Shown here in pieces: positions 10,364 through 19,141 of a stretch of 64,000 nt of DNA. Source of the DNA: Cytophagaceae bacterium (GTDB lineage: Bacteria > Bacteroidota > Bacteroidia > Cytophagales > Spirosomataceae); contig JAIXOL010000003.1 in the NCBI GenBank assembly GCA_027486845.1, positions 1 through 64,000 of the forward strand. Direction: 5' to 3'. Each line of letters opens with the position of its first letter. Positions within the stretch are counted from its first letter, which is position 1. The notes below the pieces were generated by a model. The model saw nothing but the letters and a program-made list of their open reading frames with translations, had not been told where the DNA came from and did no database searches. The position numbers and the translations under genes were made by a program.

Positions 10364-11410
10364 TTAGTACTTCTTCAAAGCCTTTAATAGTAAATCATTT
10401 TCTTTCTTTGTGCCAACCGATATACGAATACAATCTTCGCACAAAATGACACTTGAACGAAGGCGGGTAATGATTTTTTCTTCAATTAGATGTTGGAAAA
10501 CTGTATTTGCATCAATAAATTTTACCAAAAGTTGATTAGAATCTGATGGAAAAATATGCTTAACAATGCTCAAATTGGACAGGTTTTTGTGCAAACGCTC
10601 ACGTTCTTTCAAAATTTGTTTTACGAATTTGTCCTTTTTCTCTACTTTTCCCAAAGCTGTATAAAGCAGTTTTTGCGTAACACCGTTGAGGTTATAAGGA
10701 TATTTGATTTTATTTAAAATTTTGATAAATTCTTCTGAAGCAAAAGCCATTCCCAAACGTAATGCCGCTAATCCCCAAGCTTTTGAGAATGTTTGCATCA
10801 CTACCAAATTTGGATATTTATCAAGTAATTTCGTGAAAGAATCTTCGCTTGCAAAATCAATATAGGCTTCATCAACTACCACTAAGCCCGTTGTGAAATT
10901 ATCCAAAATATGCAAAATCGAAGCTCGCTCAATGATATTACCCGATGGATTGTTGGGCGAGCAAATCCAGATAATTTTTGTGTGAGCATCAGCTGTTTCA
11001 AGTACTTTTTTCGTATCTACTTGAAAATTAGCTGTGAGTGGAACTTGTTTAACGGCAATATTTTGTACGTCGGCACATACTTTATACATTCCGTAAGTTG
11101 GGGGCAAAATCAATATATTATCTTGTTGAGGTTCGCAGCATGCACGAATCACCAAGTCAATGGCTTCATCAGATCCATTACCCAAGAATATTTGCGTTGG
11201 TCGAACGTCTTTTATCTCACCTAACTTTTCCTTAACTGCCCATTGATAAGGGTCTGGATAACGGTTGTAGTTTCCCGAAATTACTGAACCGAAAGGGTTT
11301 TCGTTCGCATCGAGAAATGTACCTTCTTTACCTGAATACTCATCACGAGCCGAAGAATAGGGTGTAAGCGTAAAAATATGTGGACGAATAACTTTATTTA
11401 ATGAAAACAT
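10364..11410 (-). CDS. hisC: Histidinol-phosphate aminotransferase family
   Basis: DANENPFG, NRYPDPYQWAVKEKLGE, FLGNGSDEAIDLVIRACC, NNPSGN, VVDEAYIDF, FSKAWGLAALRLG. Confidence 0.88.
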   Translation of the reverse strand: MFSLNKVIRPHIFTLTPYSSARDEYSGKEGTFLDANENPFGSVISGNYNRYPDPYQWAVKEKLGEIKDVRPTQIFLGNGSDEAIDLVIRACCEPQQDNILILPPTYGMYKVCADVQNIAVKQVPLTANFQVDTKKVLETADAHTKIIWICSPNNPSGNIIERASILHILDNFTTGLVVVDEAYIDFASEDSFTKLLDKYPNLVVMQTFSKAWGLAALRLGMAFASEEFIKILNKIKYPYNLNGVTQKLLYTALGKVEKKDKFVKQILKERERLHKNLSNLSIVKHIFPSDSNQLLVKFIDANTVFQHLIEEKIITRLRSSVILCEDCIRISVGTKKENDLLLKALKKY

Positions 11411-11452
11411 GAATAGAATGACGATTTTAGAATGACGAAAAACGAATAAAGA
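11411..11452. repeat. Degenerate 7-bp-period array (left member of a pair with 11541-11575)
   Basis: gaataga atgacga ttttaga atgacga aaaacga ataaaga. The reverse complement contains ATTCGTN words in 7-bp phase. Confidence 0.6.
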
Positions 11453-11540
11453 AAAAGTATATTCGCTGGTACATTACTTTGTTTTTGAATAAAAAATGCT
11501 TATTTATTAGTTAAAATGCTGATAACAAGGATTTTGAAGA

Positions 11541-11575
11541 ATTCGTAATTCGTAACTCGTAATTTGTAATTACAT
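11541..11575. repeat. 7-bp-period array ATTCGTA
   Basis: attcgta attcgta actcgta atttgta attac. Confidence 0.8.
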
Positions 11576-11603
11576 TATTCTTTAAAACTTTTCAATCTTA
11601 TTC

Positions 11604-11611
11604 TAACTTTG
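11604..11611 (+). promoter_or_regulatory. Putative Bacteroidota -7 box TAACTTTG upstream of hemF
   Basis: Matches TAnnTTTG about 23 bp before the hemF start. Confidence 0.5.
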
Positions 11612-11633
11612 TTGCAAATTTCAAAAGAATCTT

Positions 11634-12530
11634 ATGTTATCCAAAGAAAATATTGCCGAATACTTTAAAGCACTGCAAGATGATATTTGTCGAGCCATCG
11701 AAGTAACTGACGGAAAAGCCAAATTTCAAGAAGATAATTGGCAACATCATAGTGGCGGTGGTGGTCGAACTCGTGTTATAACCAACGGTAATATCATCGA
11801 AAAAGGTGGGGTAAACTTTTCGGTAGTAACAGGCGAAACTTCTGATGCTCTACAAAAACAACTAAAACTCGAAGAAAAAGCTGATTATTTTGCTACAGGT
11901 GTAAGCATTGTGCAGCATCCAGTGAGTCCGATGGTGCCTATTATTCACATGAATGTGCGTTATTTCGAGATGTCGAATGGCATTTCGTGGTTTGGTGGTG
12001 GTATTGACCTCACGCCGCATTATGTGGTTGATGAAGATGCTCGTTGGTTTCATCAACAATTAAAAAATGCTTGTGATAAACACGGTGCCGATGCCTACAA
12101 AAAATATAAAGAATGGGCCGATAATTATTTCTATATTCCGCACCGCCAAGAAACTCGTGGAGTAGGAGGGATTTTCTTTGATTATTTGAAACCACAAGAT
12201 ACCGATGAGAAATCTAAAACTTTTGATTTTGTAAAATCTATTGGGGAGTCATTTGCTCCGATTTATACGCATTTGATGGCAAAAAATGCTCAGATTCCTT
12301 ACGGAGAAGAAGAAAAAACTTGGCAAATGTTACGTCGTGGGCGTTATGTCGAGTTTAATTTAGCTTGGGATAGAGGCACAAAATTTGGACTCGAAACTAA
12401 TGGTCGCACCGAGTCGATTTTGATGAGTTTACCACCCGTTGCCAACTGGTTATATGATTACAAACCTCAAGCCAATAGCCCCGAAGAACGCACCTTGAGT
12501 TTATTGAAAAAAGGTATTGATTGGATATAG
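11634..12530 (+). CDS. hemF: Oxygen-dependent coproporphyrinogen III oxidase
   Basis: WQHHSGGGGRTRV, PIIHMNVRYFE...WFGGGIDLTPHY, GVGGIFFDYL, MLRRGRYVEFNLAWDRGTKFGLETNGRTESILMSLPP. Confidence 0.97.
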   Translation: MLSKENIAEYFKALQDDICRAIEVTDGKAKFQEDNWQHHSGGGGRTRVITNGNIIEKGGVNFSVVTGETSDALQKQLKLEEKADYFATGVSIVQHPVSPMVPIIHMNVRYFEMSNGISWFGGGIDLTPHYVVDEDARWFHQQLKNACDKHGADAYKKYKEWADNYFYIPHRQETRGVGGIFFDYLKPQDTDEKSKTFDFVKSIGESFAPIYTHLMAKNAQIPYGEEEKTWQMLRRGRYVEFNLAWDRGTKFGLETNGRTESILMSLPPVANWLYDYKPQANSPEERTLSLLKKGIDWI

Positions 12531-12574
12531 GTAATGTTTAATTGTAAATTATTAATGGAGAATGAAATAAAAAC

Positions 12575-12606
12575 GCCCTCCGAAATTCTTTTCGGAAGGC
12601 ATTTTT
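12575..12606. terminator. Hairpin terminator between convergent hemF and GH16 gene
   Basis: gccctccgaaa-ttc-ttttcggaaggc followed by atttttaatt. Confidence 0.75.
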
Positions 12607-12657
12607 AATTGTTCTGTTAAACGGTGGACTTGTGGAAAGTTGACCGTGGACTGAATA

Positions 12658-13536
12658 CTACTTCACAGCTTGATAAACTCTTACATAATCAACTTCCATT
12701 TTTTGTGGGAAAATGCTATCGTCGATGCCTTGTTGACCACCCCAACTACCGCCAACGGCAATATTGAGTAGAATGTGGAATTTCTTATCGAACGGCCACT
12801 CTTGCCAAAGTTTACTCGGCCGATTGAATGTAAAATATGGTTTTCCGTCAAGTTCAATCGTTATTTTGTCGGGTAGCCATTCGCAAGCATACACATGAAA
12901 ATTATCTGATACATCACTTTCGGCCAATATGTTATTGCCTTTATTGGTGCCAATCGAATGATTGAACGCCTTTGTATGGATGTTTCCATGAATACGATTT
13001 TGGTCGAAACCTACATGTTCGATGATGTCAATTTCGCCATTGTCTGGCCAATAACTCGCTCCGTAGTTTTGTTCGGTTGCAAGCATCCAAGCGGCTGGCC
13101 AAGTACCACGACCTTTTGGTAATTTGGCTTTTATTTCAATTCTACCATACAAGAAATCGCCTTTTCCTTTACTTACCAAGCGTGCGGAAGAATAATTACG
13201 GCCTTCGTACCTTTCTTTGATGGCTTCAATAATTAACTTTCCATCTTCTACACGAGCATTTTTTAATTCTTTCGAGTAATATTGACTTTCCTGATTTCCC
13301 CAGCCATCGCCACCAATGTCATAACCCCATTTTTTACTATCTGGCAAGCCCTTATAATCAAATTCATCCGCCCAAACAGGTGCAGATTTGTCGATTTTGT
13401 ATTCAACGTTAGTCACCACAGGTGGTACTGTTGTAGTGGGAGTTATGACCTCCGTAGGTTCGTTGGGTTGTTTTTGGCAAGCCAGATATAGTAGCAATAC
13501 TGCCGTAGAGGTAAGAGTTAAGATTTGTTTTTGCAT
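12658..13536 (-). CDS. Glycoside hydrolase family 16 lipoprotein (beta-glucanase-like)
   Basis: GH16 catalytic motif GEIDIIEH; WADEFDYKGLPDSKKWGYDIG; RIEIKAKLPKGRGTWPAAWML; lipobox-like LYLAC. Confidence 0.93.
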   Translation of the reverse strand: MQKQILTLTSTAVLLLYLACQKQPNEPTEVITPTTTVPPVVTNVEYKIDKSAPVWADEFDYKGLPDSKKWGYDIGGDGWGNQESQYYSKELKNARVEDGKLIIEAIKERYEGRNYSSARLVSKGKGDFLYGRIEIKAKLPKGRGTWPAAWMLATEQNYGASYWPDNGEIDIIEHVGFDQNRIHGNIHTKAFNHSIGTNKGNNILAESDVSDNFHVYACEWLPDKITIELDGKPYFTFNRPSKLWQEWPFDKKFHILLNIAVGGSWGGQQGIDDSIFPQKMEVDYVRVYQAVK

Positions 13537-13579
13537 TATTTTGTTTTTAGGTTGAATGAGCTATTGATTTACGAAAATA

Positions 13580-15451
13580 CTATTGTTTTTTTGATTCGTT
13601 CAATAGTTTATCAATCATTAATGAAATTTCTTCAACGATTTCTTCTTTATCATCCGAAGAGCCTCTTCTTTTAAAACGAATATTCCCTTCGGCATCAATC
13701 ACAAATTTTGTAGGGATGGCTTCTACTTTATAGGCCGTAACTATTTTACTATCAATATCAACTGGCACCGTAAAGTTGGTGTATTTTTTATCAGCAATTA
13801 GTTTTTTTACTTTTGGCAAATAATCATCGCCTTGCTCCCAAGTATTAATAAACAAAAACTTAACCTTAGGATTATTCTTGTATTTTTCTTGTGCTTGCTG
13901 CATTCCAGGGAAAGACCTAATGCAAGGCCCGCACCACGTAGCCCAAAAGTCGAGAATTACTACTTTTCCACGCAACTCGGCTAAACTTACGGTTTTGCCC
14001 GAGAGGTCTTTTAATTCAAATATTGGGGCGGTTTCAGAAATTATTTTGGATAAAATGTCCGCTTTGTTTTTCACTTTTACTTCATGTTCAAGTGAAGTAA
14101 TATATTCTTCAACTCCTGATTTGCCATAAGTTTTGATGTATAAATTTTTGATGGCTGTTCGTATTTTTTCGGTCGATTTTCCGGCCTTTATAAAATCCTC
14201 GCCCTTTGTTTTTGCTTCGTTTGTTTGCCCGAGTTTTAGTGCCAAAAGTACATAGCTTTCGTTTACTTTACTGCTCCACTCTTCGGGTGTGCTTCCGACT
14301 GCAAATTTATAGTTTTCGAGTGCTTCTTTTAAGCGTCCTTGTTTTTCAAGAATTGTTGCATAAGTATCTCTAAAAATTAGCTCATAGGGCCTGTTTGATA
14401 TTGGTAATTTCTTTTTTTCTGTTGAATAAGCCTCAATTGATTTAAGAGAGAATGCTTCGGCAGTATTTAAATCTAAGTTTTTTTCTACCATTCTTGATGC
14501 AACACTGTTATAAAATGTTGACCCAAGTTTTGCTTCGTATTTACGTACCAATTGCTTCAATTTGGTGGTGTCTTTTCTATCAATATAGATGTTTGCAATT
14601 AAAATAGCCGATGATGATAGTAACGGAGAATTTGGAAAATCTTTTTCAAAACTTTCAAATAATACAAGCTTTTTTACTGCATCATTTTCTTCGATTAATT
14701 GCCGAGAGCGTTCTTGTTGTGCAAAAAAACCTTTTGGTTCTTTGTCAATCAATAATTTACGATAGTTTTCTGCTTTTTTATTTTTACTTATAGAATATAA
14801 CAGGTATATCTGCATTAGTTCGCTTGTTTTTAAGTCGGTATTATCTCCATATTTTGTACTTAATTCCGAATCGATGGTTTTTTCATAGCCTTCTTTTTTG
14901 CTAAGTCCAAGCAGAGATAAATACATCAACAATATATCCTTTTTTAATTCCGGATGTCTCGCAAATTCTTTTTCCATTAAAACAACTTGATTGGTTACAT
15001 CTTTTGAAAACTTGAATAGCGGATGAGTATTAGAAAAGTTATAGTTAAATGCCAAGCCTAAATACGATCCTTTTACAGGATTTTGGAGAGAATCATGTAC
15101 TAAAATAACATATCCTTTATCTTTGTTTGTATCAATTGTTTTGTCTGTGGAGTCTCTGAATGCTATTAATACACCAACCGTTCCTTTTGAATTGAAATTT
15201 ATTTCTCCTCGCCATTCTTTTCCAATTTTTTTGAGAAAAATGGTTTGCGGTGGTGTAAATGTAAGTTTTTCGTTGAAGAAAAAAGCACTTGCTCGAATTA
15301 TCGAAAGATTTGCTAAAGGGCTTTGCGAAGGATTATAAATAAAACTCACGGTTTCGCCAAATTTAGGTTTATTGTTAGAAAAACTTATTTGGGCATTTGA
15401 TAATAGCGGAAGAAAAAGCGTGGCGAAAAAGATTGAAAGTAACTTTCTCAT
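13580..15451 (-). CDS. TlpA/thioredoxin-like disulfide reductase with long N-terminal helical region
   Basis: C-terminal APIFELKDLSGKTVSLAELRGKVVILDFWATWCGPCIRSFPGM; signal peptide; TPR-like middle region. Confidence 0.85.
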   Translation of the reverse strand: MRKLLSIFFATLFLPLLSNAQISFSNNKPKFGETVSFIYNPSQSPLANLSIIRASAFFFNEKLTFTPPQTIFLKKIGKEWRGEINFNSKGTVGVLIAFRDSTDKTIDTNKDKGYVILVHDSLQNPVKGSYLGLAFNYNFSNTHPLFKFSKDVTNQVVLMEKEFARHPELKKDILLMYLSLLGLSKKEGYEKTIDSELSTKYGDNTDLKTSELMQIYLLYSISKNKKAENYRKLLIDKEPKGFFAQQERSRQLIEENDAVKKLVLFESFEKDFPNSPLLSSSAILIANIYIDRKDTTKLKQLVRKYEAKLGSTFYNSVASRMVEKNLDLNTAEAFSLKSIEAYSTEKKKLPISNRPYELIFRDTYATILEKQGRLKEALENYKFAVGSTPEEWSSKVNESYVLLALKLGQTNEAKTKGEDFIKAGKSTEKIRTAIKNLYIKTYGKSGVEEYITSLEHEVKVKNKADILSKIISETAPIFELKDLSGKTVSLAELRGKVVILDFWATWCGPCIRSFPGMQQAQEKYKNNPKVKFLFINTWEQGDDYLPKVKKLIADKKYTNFTVPVDIDSKIVTAYKVEAIPTKFVIDAEGNIRFKRRGSSDDKEEIVEEISLMIDKLLNESKKQ

Positions 15452-15503
15452 AGAAATAATAGAGTTATAAGTGAATATAGTTTTTGTGAAATATACTTGT
15501 TTT

Positions 15504-16526
15504 TTATCTTCTTGAAGAATCTCTTATTATAAGTTTTGAAGCTAAAACTTTACTTTCTAGCACTTTATTATTTAATTGTCCCAAAAGAAGTTCAGAGGCA
15601 TCTAAACCAATTTGACGACTCTGACGCTGTACCGAACTCAGTGGTGGACTAAAATATTGAGCAATCGGCGAGTCATCAAAGCCCACGAGTGCGATTTCTT
15701 GCGGAATCAAAATGTTTTTTTGTCGAATCACTGACATCGCACCGATACAAACGTGGTCGTTTACGCCAAAAATAGCATCTGGGGGTTGAGCCAAATCGAG
15801 TAGATGTTTTGTTGGCTCAATAGCACTTTCTACTTCAAAATTTGTTGGACAAATCAATGTTTCATCAATCGAAAAATTATGTTTAAGCAGACAGTCACGG
15901 TAGCCATTAAATCTATATTCCGAAACCGTCATGCCTTTTGGCCCATGCAAATGTGCAATTTTTCGGCAACCGATTTCTATCAAATGTTGAGTAGCCATAA
16001 AAGCTCCTTGGTAGTCGTCAACGATTACGCCATTGGCTAAAGCCGCATCATATTTTCGGTCGATATACACCAATGGAATATCACGTCTGACTACTTTTTC
16101 AATATGTTCATAATGCCCGCCATCATAAGTTTCCTGCGAAATTGATAAGAAAATACCATCAACCCTATTGGCAAGTAAGCGTTCGATATATTGTTTTTCG
16201 AGTTCGTAGCTTTCGTTGGTTACACAAATATTGAGTAAATAACCGAGTGGCTGAAAAGTAGATTGTAGCCCTTCAAGCATCGATGATTCATGAAAATGAT
16301 TAATGTTTGGTAGAATTACGCCTAACGTTTTCGACGATTTATTGAGCAGACTCAAAGAAATAATATTTCGCTGATAGCCCATTTTTTCGGCGTATTCTTG
16401 AATCGTCTTGCGGGTTTCTTCATTAATCATGGGGTTATCGTTCAATGCCCTTGAAACCGTCGACGGCGAGCATTTAAACTTACGTGCAATGTCTTTAATC
16501 GTGATTATTTGAAAATGTTCTTTCAC
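15504..16526 (-). CDS. LacI-family transcriptional regulator
   Basis: N-terminal ITIKDIARKFKCSPSTVSRALNDNPMINEETRKTIQEYAEKMGYQRN HTH; periplasmic-binding-like effector domain. Confidence 0.95.
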   Translation of the reverse strand: MKEHFQIITIKDIARKFKCSPSTVSRALNDNPMINEETRKTIQEYAEKMGYQRNIISLSLLNKSSKTLGVILPNINHFHESSMLEGLQSTFQPLGYLLNICVTNESYELEKQYIERLLANRVDGIFLSISQETYDGGHYEHIEKVVRRDIPLVYIDRKYDAALANGVIVDDYQGAFMATQHLIEIGCRKIAHLHGPKGMTVSEYRFNGYRDCLLKHNFSIDETLICPTNFEVESAIEPTKHLLDLAQPPDAIFGVNDHVCIGAMSVIRQKNILIPQEIALVGFDDSPIAQYFSPPLSSVQRQSRQIGLDASELLLGQLNNKVLESKVLASKLIIRDSSRR

Positions 16527-16570
16527 AGCTGATCAACTAATAACAAGTTAGGTATAGTGCAAAGATAATT

Positions 16571-16604
16571 TTTTGATTGAAATTCTCTTGAATTTCAATC
16601 AAAA
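16571..16604. promoter_or_regulatory. Perfect 14-bp-arm inverted repeat upstream of the LacI-family gene (candidate operator or hairpin)
   Basis: ttttgattgaaatt-ctcttg-aatttcaatcaaaa, about 45 bp upstream of the 16526 start. Confidence 0.55.
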
Positions 16605-16867
16605 TAAACTTAGCACACCAAATTACTGTCTCAATCTACTACCGAAGAATCTTCCCAGGTTTTTAGGGCGAGTATAGTGCACGCCAATATCTCATCTGAA
16701 CCGCGTATGGTTTTCGGCTTGTACATAAGATTTTAACACATTTCAGAAATAAACAAATAATTGGTAGTTTTTTCAGAGTTGTTTTTGTGGTTGGTATTAT
16801 TTGAACTAATAATCTGAATAAATACCAATTGGGGCAGAATTAGTATTACTCGTGAGAAATAATTTTT

Positions 16868-16894
16868 TATAAACTGACAATCTGTCAGTTTATA
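16868..16894. promoter_or_regulatory. Perfect 12-bp-arm inverted repeat upstream of htpG (candidate operator)
   Basis: tataaactgaca-atc-tgtcagtttata. Confidence 0.5.
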
Positions 16895-16995
16895 ATGCTT
16901 TGGAACAGCCTTTGATGAGATTGATTTTGCTGACTTTTTCATGTAAAAAAGTCTGTCATACATTATCATCTTACATCATACATTTAATACATAAT

Positions 16996-18804
16996 ATGGT
17001 AGCTGAAAAAGGTACAATTTCGATTAATACGGAAAATATTTTTCCAATCATTAAAAAGTTTCTTTACTCTGACCATGAGATTTTCTTACGTGAGTTGGTT
17101 TCAAATGCCGTAGATGCCACACAGAAGCTTAAAAAATTAGCTTCAATGGGCGAATTTGATGGAGAATTGGGCGATTTGACCATCAAAGTTTCGGTTGATA
17201 AAGAAGCAAAAACAATAACAATTTCTGACAAAGGAATTGGTTTGAGTGCCGAAGATATTAAAAAATACATCAACCAAATTGCTTTTTCAGGAGCAAAGGA
17301 GTTCTTAGAAAAATACAAAGATACTCCTGATACAAATCAGATTATCGGTCAGTTTGGCTTAGGTTTTTATTCTGCCTTTATGGTATCGGAAAACGTAGAA
17401 ATTATCTCTAAATCTTTCCGTGATGATGCTCCTGCTCGTTGGATTTGCGACGGAAGCACTGAGTTTGAAATCACTGAAGCCGAAAAGACAGAACGGGGAA
17501 CGGATATTATTTTACACATCGCTGCCGACTCAGAAGAGTTTTTAGATAATTTCAGAATCAGTGGAATTCTTGAAAAATACGCTAAATTTTTACCAATTGA
17601 AATCGAATTTGATGGTAAAGTAATCAATAACCCAAATCCAATTTGGACAAAATCTCCATCAGAATTAACGGATGAAGATTACCGAACTTTCTATAAAGAG
17701 CTATATCCTTTCGGCGAAGAACCGCTTTTCTGGATTCACCTAAACGTTGATTATCCATTCAATTTGACGGGTGTTTTATACTTCCCGAAAATGAAGAAAG
17801 ACTTTCAGCTTAATCGTGATAAAGTACAATTATATAGCCGTCAGGTATTTATCACTGATGATGTGAAAGATGTTGTGCCAGAATTCTTGCAGATGCTTCA
17901 CGGCGTGATTGACTCGCCAGATATTCCTTTGAATGTTTCTCGTAGTTATTTACAAGCTGATGGTAATGTGAAGAAAATTAATTCGCACATCACTAAAAAA
18001 GTTGCCGATAAATTGCAAGAAATCTTCCGAAATGATCGAACAGGATTTGAAGAGAAATGGGAAAGTGTAGGTGTATTCGTGAAATACGGAATCGTATCAG
18101 ACGATAAATTCTATGACCGTGCAAAAGAATTTGTCTTATTGAAAAATGTTGATGGTCAGCATTTTACTTTGGATGAATACCGCGAAAAAGTACAGGCGAT
18201 TCAGACAAATAAAGATGAAAGTGTGGTGTTTTTATATGCGAGCGATGTAAACCAGCAAGATGCTTTTATTACTTCTGCTAAAAAACGTGAATATGATGTT
18301 TTGGTAATGGATTCGCCGTTGGATTCGCATTTCATCAATACTTTGGAATCTAAATTAGAGAAAACAACCTTCAAGCGTGTTGACTCTGACAGTATCGACA
18401 AATTGATTGATAAAGGATTGAACCTCGAAAGTGTTTTGAGCGAGGATGAGAAGAAAAAAGTAGAGGAATTATTTAAGGAAGTCGTTGGTGTAAATACTAT
18501 TCAATTAGAGTCATTATCACCTGATGAGGTTCCGGTGAGCATTGTTCAGCCAGAATTTATGCGTCGTTGGAAAGACATGCAACGCATCAGCGGTCAAGGC
18601 GATATGTTTGGCTCAATGCCAATGCCTAATAATGTGGTCATTAATTCAAACCACAGTTTGATTAGTAAATTACTTAAAACCGAAAATGCTGATGATCAAA
18701 AAGCACTCACGAAGCAATTATACGATTTAGGACTTTTAGCCCAAGGAATGCTAACTGGTGCTGATTTGACAAAGTTTGTTGAGCGTACCGTAGCGGCTTT
18801 GTAA
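16996..18804 (+). CDS. htpG: Chaperone HtpG (Hsp90 family)
   Basis: MVAEKGTISINTENIFPIIKKFLYSDHEIFLRELVSNAVDATQKL; GQFGLGFYSAFMV. The ATG at 16996 is a better start than the listed 16900. Confidence 0.97.
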   Translation: MVAEKGTISINTENIFPIIKKFLYSDHEIFLRELVSNAVDATQKLKKLASMGEFDGELGDLTIKVSVDKEAKTITISDKGIGLSAEDIKKYINQIAFSGAKEFLEKYKDTPDTNQIIGQFGLGFYSAFMVSENVEIISKSFRDDAPARWICDGSTEFEITEAEKTERGTDIILHIAADSEEFLDNFRISGILEKYAKFLPIEIEFDGKVINNPNPIWTKSPSELTDEDYRTFYKELYPFGEEPLFWIHLNVDYPFNLTGVLYFPKMKKDFQLNRDKVQLYSRQVFITDDVKDVVPEFLQMLHGVIDSPDIPLNVSRSYLQADGNVKKINSHITKKVADKLQEIFRNDRTGFEEKWESVGVFVKYGIVSDDKFYDRAKEFVLLKNVDGQHFTLDEYREKVQAIQTNKDESVVFLYASDVNQQDAFITSAKKREYDVLVMDSPLDSHFINTLESKLEKTTFKRVDSDSIDKLIDKGLNLESVLSEDEKKKVEELFKEVVGVNTIQLESLSPDEVPVSIVQPEFMRRWKDMQRISGQGDMFGSMPMPNNVVINSNHSLISKLLKTENADDQKALTKQLYDLGLLAQGMLTGADLTKFVERTVAAL

Positions 18805-18812
18805 AAAATTTC

Positions 18813-19031
18813 CAGTAGGCAGTGTTCAGTAGGCAGTGTTCAGTAGGCAGTGTTCAGTGGTCAGTCTTCAGTAGGCAGTCTTCAGTAGGCAGTGTTCAGT
18901 GGGCAGTGTTCAGTAGGCAGTGTTCAGTAGGCAGTGTTCAGTGGGCAGTGTTCAGTAGGCAGTCTTCAGTGGGCAGTGGGCAGTGTTCAGTGGGCAGTGT
19001 TCAGTATAGGCAGTCTTCAGTAGGCAGTGTT
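18813..19031. repeat. 31-unit 7-bp tandem array, consensus CAGTNNN (mostly alternating CAGTAGG/CAGTGTT)
   Basis: Read unit by unit: 30 exact heptamers plus one 9-bp unit (cagtatagg) = 219 bp; CAGT is retained in all 31. Confidence 0.95.
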
Positions 19032-19045
19032 CAATTAAAATTTAC

Positions 19046-19087
19046 AAAAAAGTCCTCATACGATTTCTATCATGTGAGGACTTTTTT
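19046..19087. terminator. Bidirectional hairpin terminator between htpG and bshA
   Basis: aaaaaagtcctca ... tgaggactttttt, perfect 13-bp stem. Confidence 0.85.
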
Positions 19088-19106
19088 CTTGTCAACTATA
19101 TTTCAA

Positions 19107-19141
19107 ACTGCCCAATGAGAAGCGAAAACTGCCTACTTCTC
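19107..19141. repeat. Reverse-complement 7-bp-period array partner of 18813-19031
   Basis: actgccc aatgaga agcgaaa actgcct acttctc. The reverse complement holds AGTAGGC and GGGCAGT words in 7-bp phase. Confidence 0.65.

Noticed and set aside
18813-19031. Possible CRISPR or VNTR inside a gene
   Set aside because: No unique spacers, 7-bp unit, intergenic between the htpG stop and a terminator.
18822-19118. 98-aa ORF MFSRQCSVGSVQW...
   Set aside because: It is the translation of the CAGTNNN heptad array; 7 bp is not a multiple of 3, so the peptide periodicity is a by-product.
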